DNA of 31,460 nucleotides from Cylindrodendrum hubeiense (Eukaryota; Ascomycota; Sordariomycetes; Hypocreales; Nectriaceae): the NCBI GenBank assembly GCA_014621425.1, contig JAANBB010000451.1, forward strand, positions 1 through 31,460. Direction: 5' to 3'. The notes beneath the pieces are model-generated. The model did not search any database, had not been told where the DNA came from, and saw only the letters and a program-made list of their open reading frames with translations. A program made the translations under genes and the position numbers. Shown one piece after another: positions 30,550 through 31,460 of the stretch (position 1 is the stretch's first letter; each line of letters starts with the position of its first letter).

Positions 30550-31460
30550 GTTGGCGAGTCCCTGAGTGCCCGAACCATGGACAAGGCGGTTCAACTCGGG
30601 GCAGAAGACAGAATTAACGAGCTTGTGGACGAGAAGGGGCGGATAGGCAGAAGAGGATACGGATGATTCAGCGGAACTTGGACTTGGACCAACTGATCAG
30701 AGCCGGCATTTTAGAATTTCAACACTTCATCGTCTCATGGTCACCTCCAGCGTCCCTCTCACCAATACGCGGCACGCATGCGCGCCTATTGGTACATCAG
30801 TCACCGGAAGGCCATGTCCTGCTCGATTGAAAAATTCATCCCTCCTCCTGCATTGATGTGGCGGTCGCAAGTCCTCCTATTTCCCACATTGGATGATTTA
30901 TAATTCATGGGGGTCTTTCTTGGCTGCATGATTTGGACACAGCCGACGCACTAACGAACTTAAAACCTCAACCGACTGGCGACTTTTTTGCTTTGTCTTT
31001 CTGCCGGCCCGGTTATAGCTATGGCCCATCGCAAGTGGGCACAGTACGTCGGGCGTTGGCAGACAGAGTCTACGTAGTATCATAATATGTAGTATCATAA
31101 TACGTAGGCTATGATACTACGTAGACTCTGTGTGTTCCAAGTACCAAGATACCGCATGGCTGGATGCGAGCAGGGAGCCTCAAAAGCAAAGAAGAACGCG
31201 TGGTAGGTGCGGGACTCGGGTGGTTATGGAAGAAACCACTCCACCGGGTAACTGGGACCATCCGGCATTCGTGGAATTTTCCTGGTTCCTTTCGGCGGCG
31301 TGGCTGAGGAACTGTGCGCTGACTTTACGTCGTCGGCATTTCCGCTGTTGGTTCCTGTTGGTTCTGTTGTTGGTTGCCATCCCAGTCGGTAGCAGGGTTC
31401 CCAAGACAAATACAGGGCTATACGGCTTGTGTTAGGCCACCGTGATATCCCGCTACCCCC
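30550..31460. other. Gene-free right end, about 0.9 kb
   Basis: This is the promoter region of the DUF7703 gene and beyond. The 101-codon frame at 31130-31435 shows no family resemblance. The only clear structure is the hairpin at 31063-31131. Confidence 0.5.
31063..31131. repeat. Perfect 22-bp inverted repeat (hairpin) with internal direct repeats
   Basis: ACAGAGTCTACGTAGTATCA runs from 31063 and its inverse lies at 31110-31131, giving a 22-bp stem with a 25-nt loop. The loop holds another GTAGTATCATA, so the word occurs twice directly and once inverted. It may be a small transposon remnant or a site able to form a cruciform; no coding role is seen. Confidence 0.75.

Noticed and set aside
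31130..31435. 101-codon frame at the right end
   Set aside because: Low-complexity translation, with competing frames on both strands and no homology by eye.
1..31460. CRISPR arrays, operon-style ribosome sites, insertion sequences
   Set aside because: The gene structure is that of a fungus with spliceosomal introns; no spaced repeats or bacterial features are present.

Overview
The window is nuclear DNA from a filamentous ascomycete (Pezizomycotina). Nearly every gene has short introns of about 45-76 nt with GT...AG borders and CTRAY-type branch sites just before the acceptor. The families are typical of these fungi: zinc-cluster regulator, several MFS carriers, arylsulfotransferase, LaeA-like methyltransferase, DUF7703 membrane protein. 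The species cannot be read from the sequence. All gene models below were spliced by hand from consensus sites, and each join keeps the reading frame.

Left block (1-17197), which looks like a metabolic or transport cluster. It holds a condensation/Tri3-like acyltransferase running off the left edge (-), a 14-TM DHA2-type MFS carrier (+), a regulator with two tandem Zn2Cys6 clusters (-), a secreted fungal arylsulfotransferase (-), a Dal5/allantoate-type anion MFS carrier (+), a short-chain dehydrogenase (-), a Rieske non-haem iron oxygenase (-) and a sugar-porter MFS carrier (-). No PKS, NRPS or terpene synthase is visible. Two oxidoreductases, a sulfotransferase, three carriers and a dedicated regulator suggest uptake and catabolism or modification of a small, probably anionic or sulfated, molecule. 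This role is inferred. Near-identical DNA words recur in promoters of the block (CATCCGRCGAGATCCG and AAAATATCCACCA before the DHA2 carrier and between the sulfotransferase and the Dal5 carrier; TTCGGCCGAA before the oxygenase and the sugar carrier). They could be binding sites of the local regulator.

Middle block (18520-24807). An M13 (neprilysin-like) metallopeptidase (-) is followed by a 2.5 kb gene-free stretch with an inverted-repeat element (21789-21931) and a dense set of GATA sites, then a Vps62-type protein (+) with an N-terminal signal sequence and a C-terminal membrane anchor.

Right block (25045-30549). It holds an alpha/beta hydrolase (-), a nine-exon LaeA-like methyltransferase (+) and a DUF7703 multi-pass membrane protein (-). 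The right end is gene-free apart from a 22-bp perfect hairpin at 31063-31131.

The points most worth a second look are the two-zinc-cluster regulator with its candidate promoter words, the Dal5-type carrier whose normal intron acceptor creates an in-frame TGA, and the two inverted-repeat elements.
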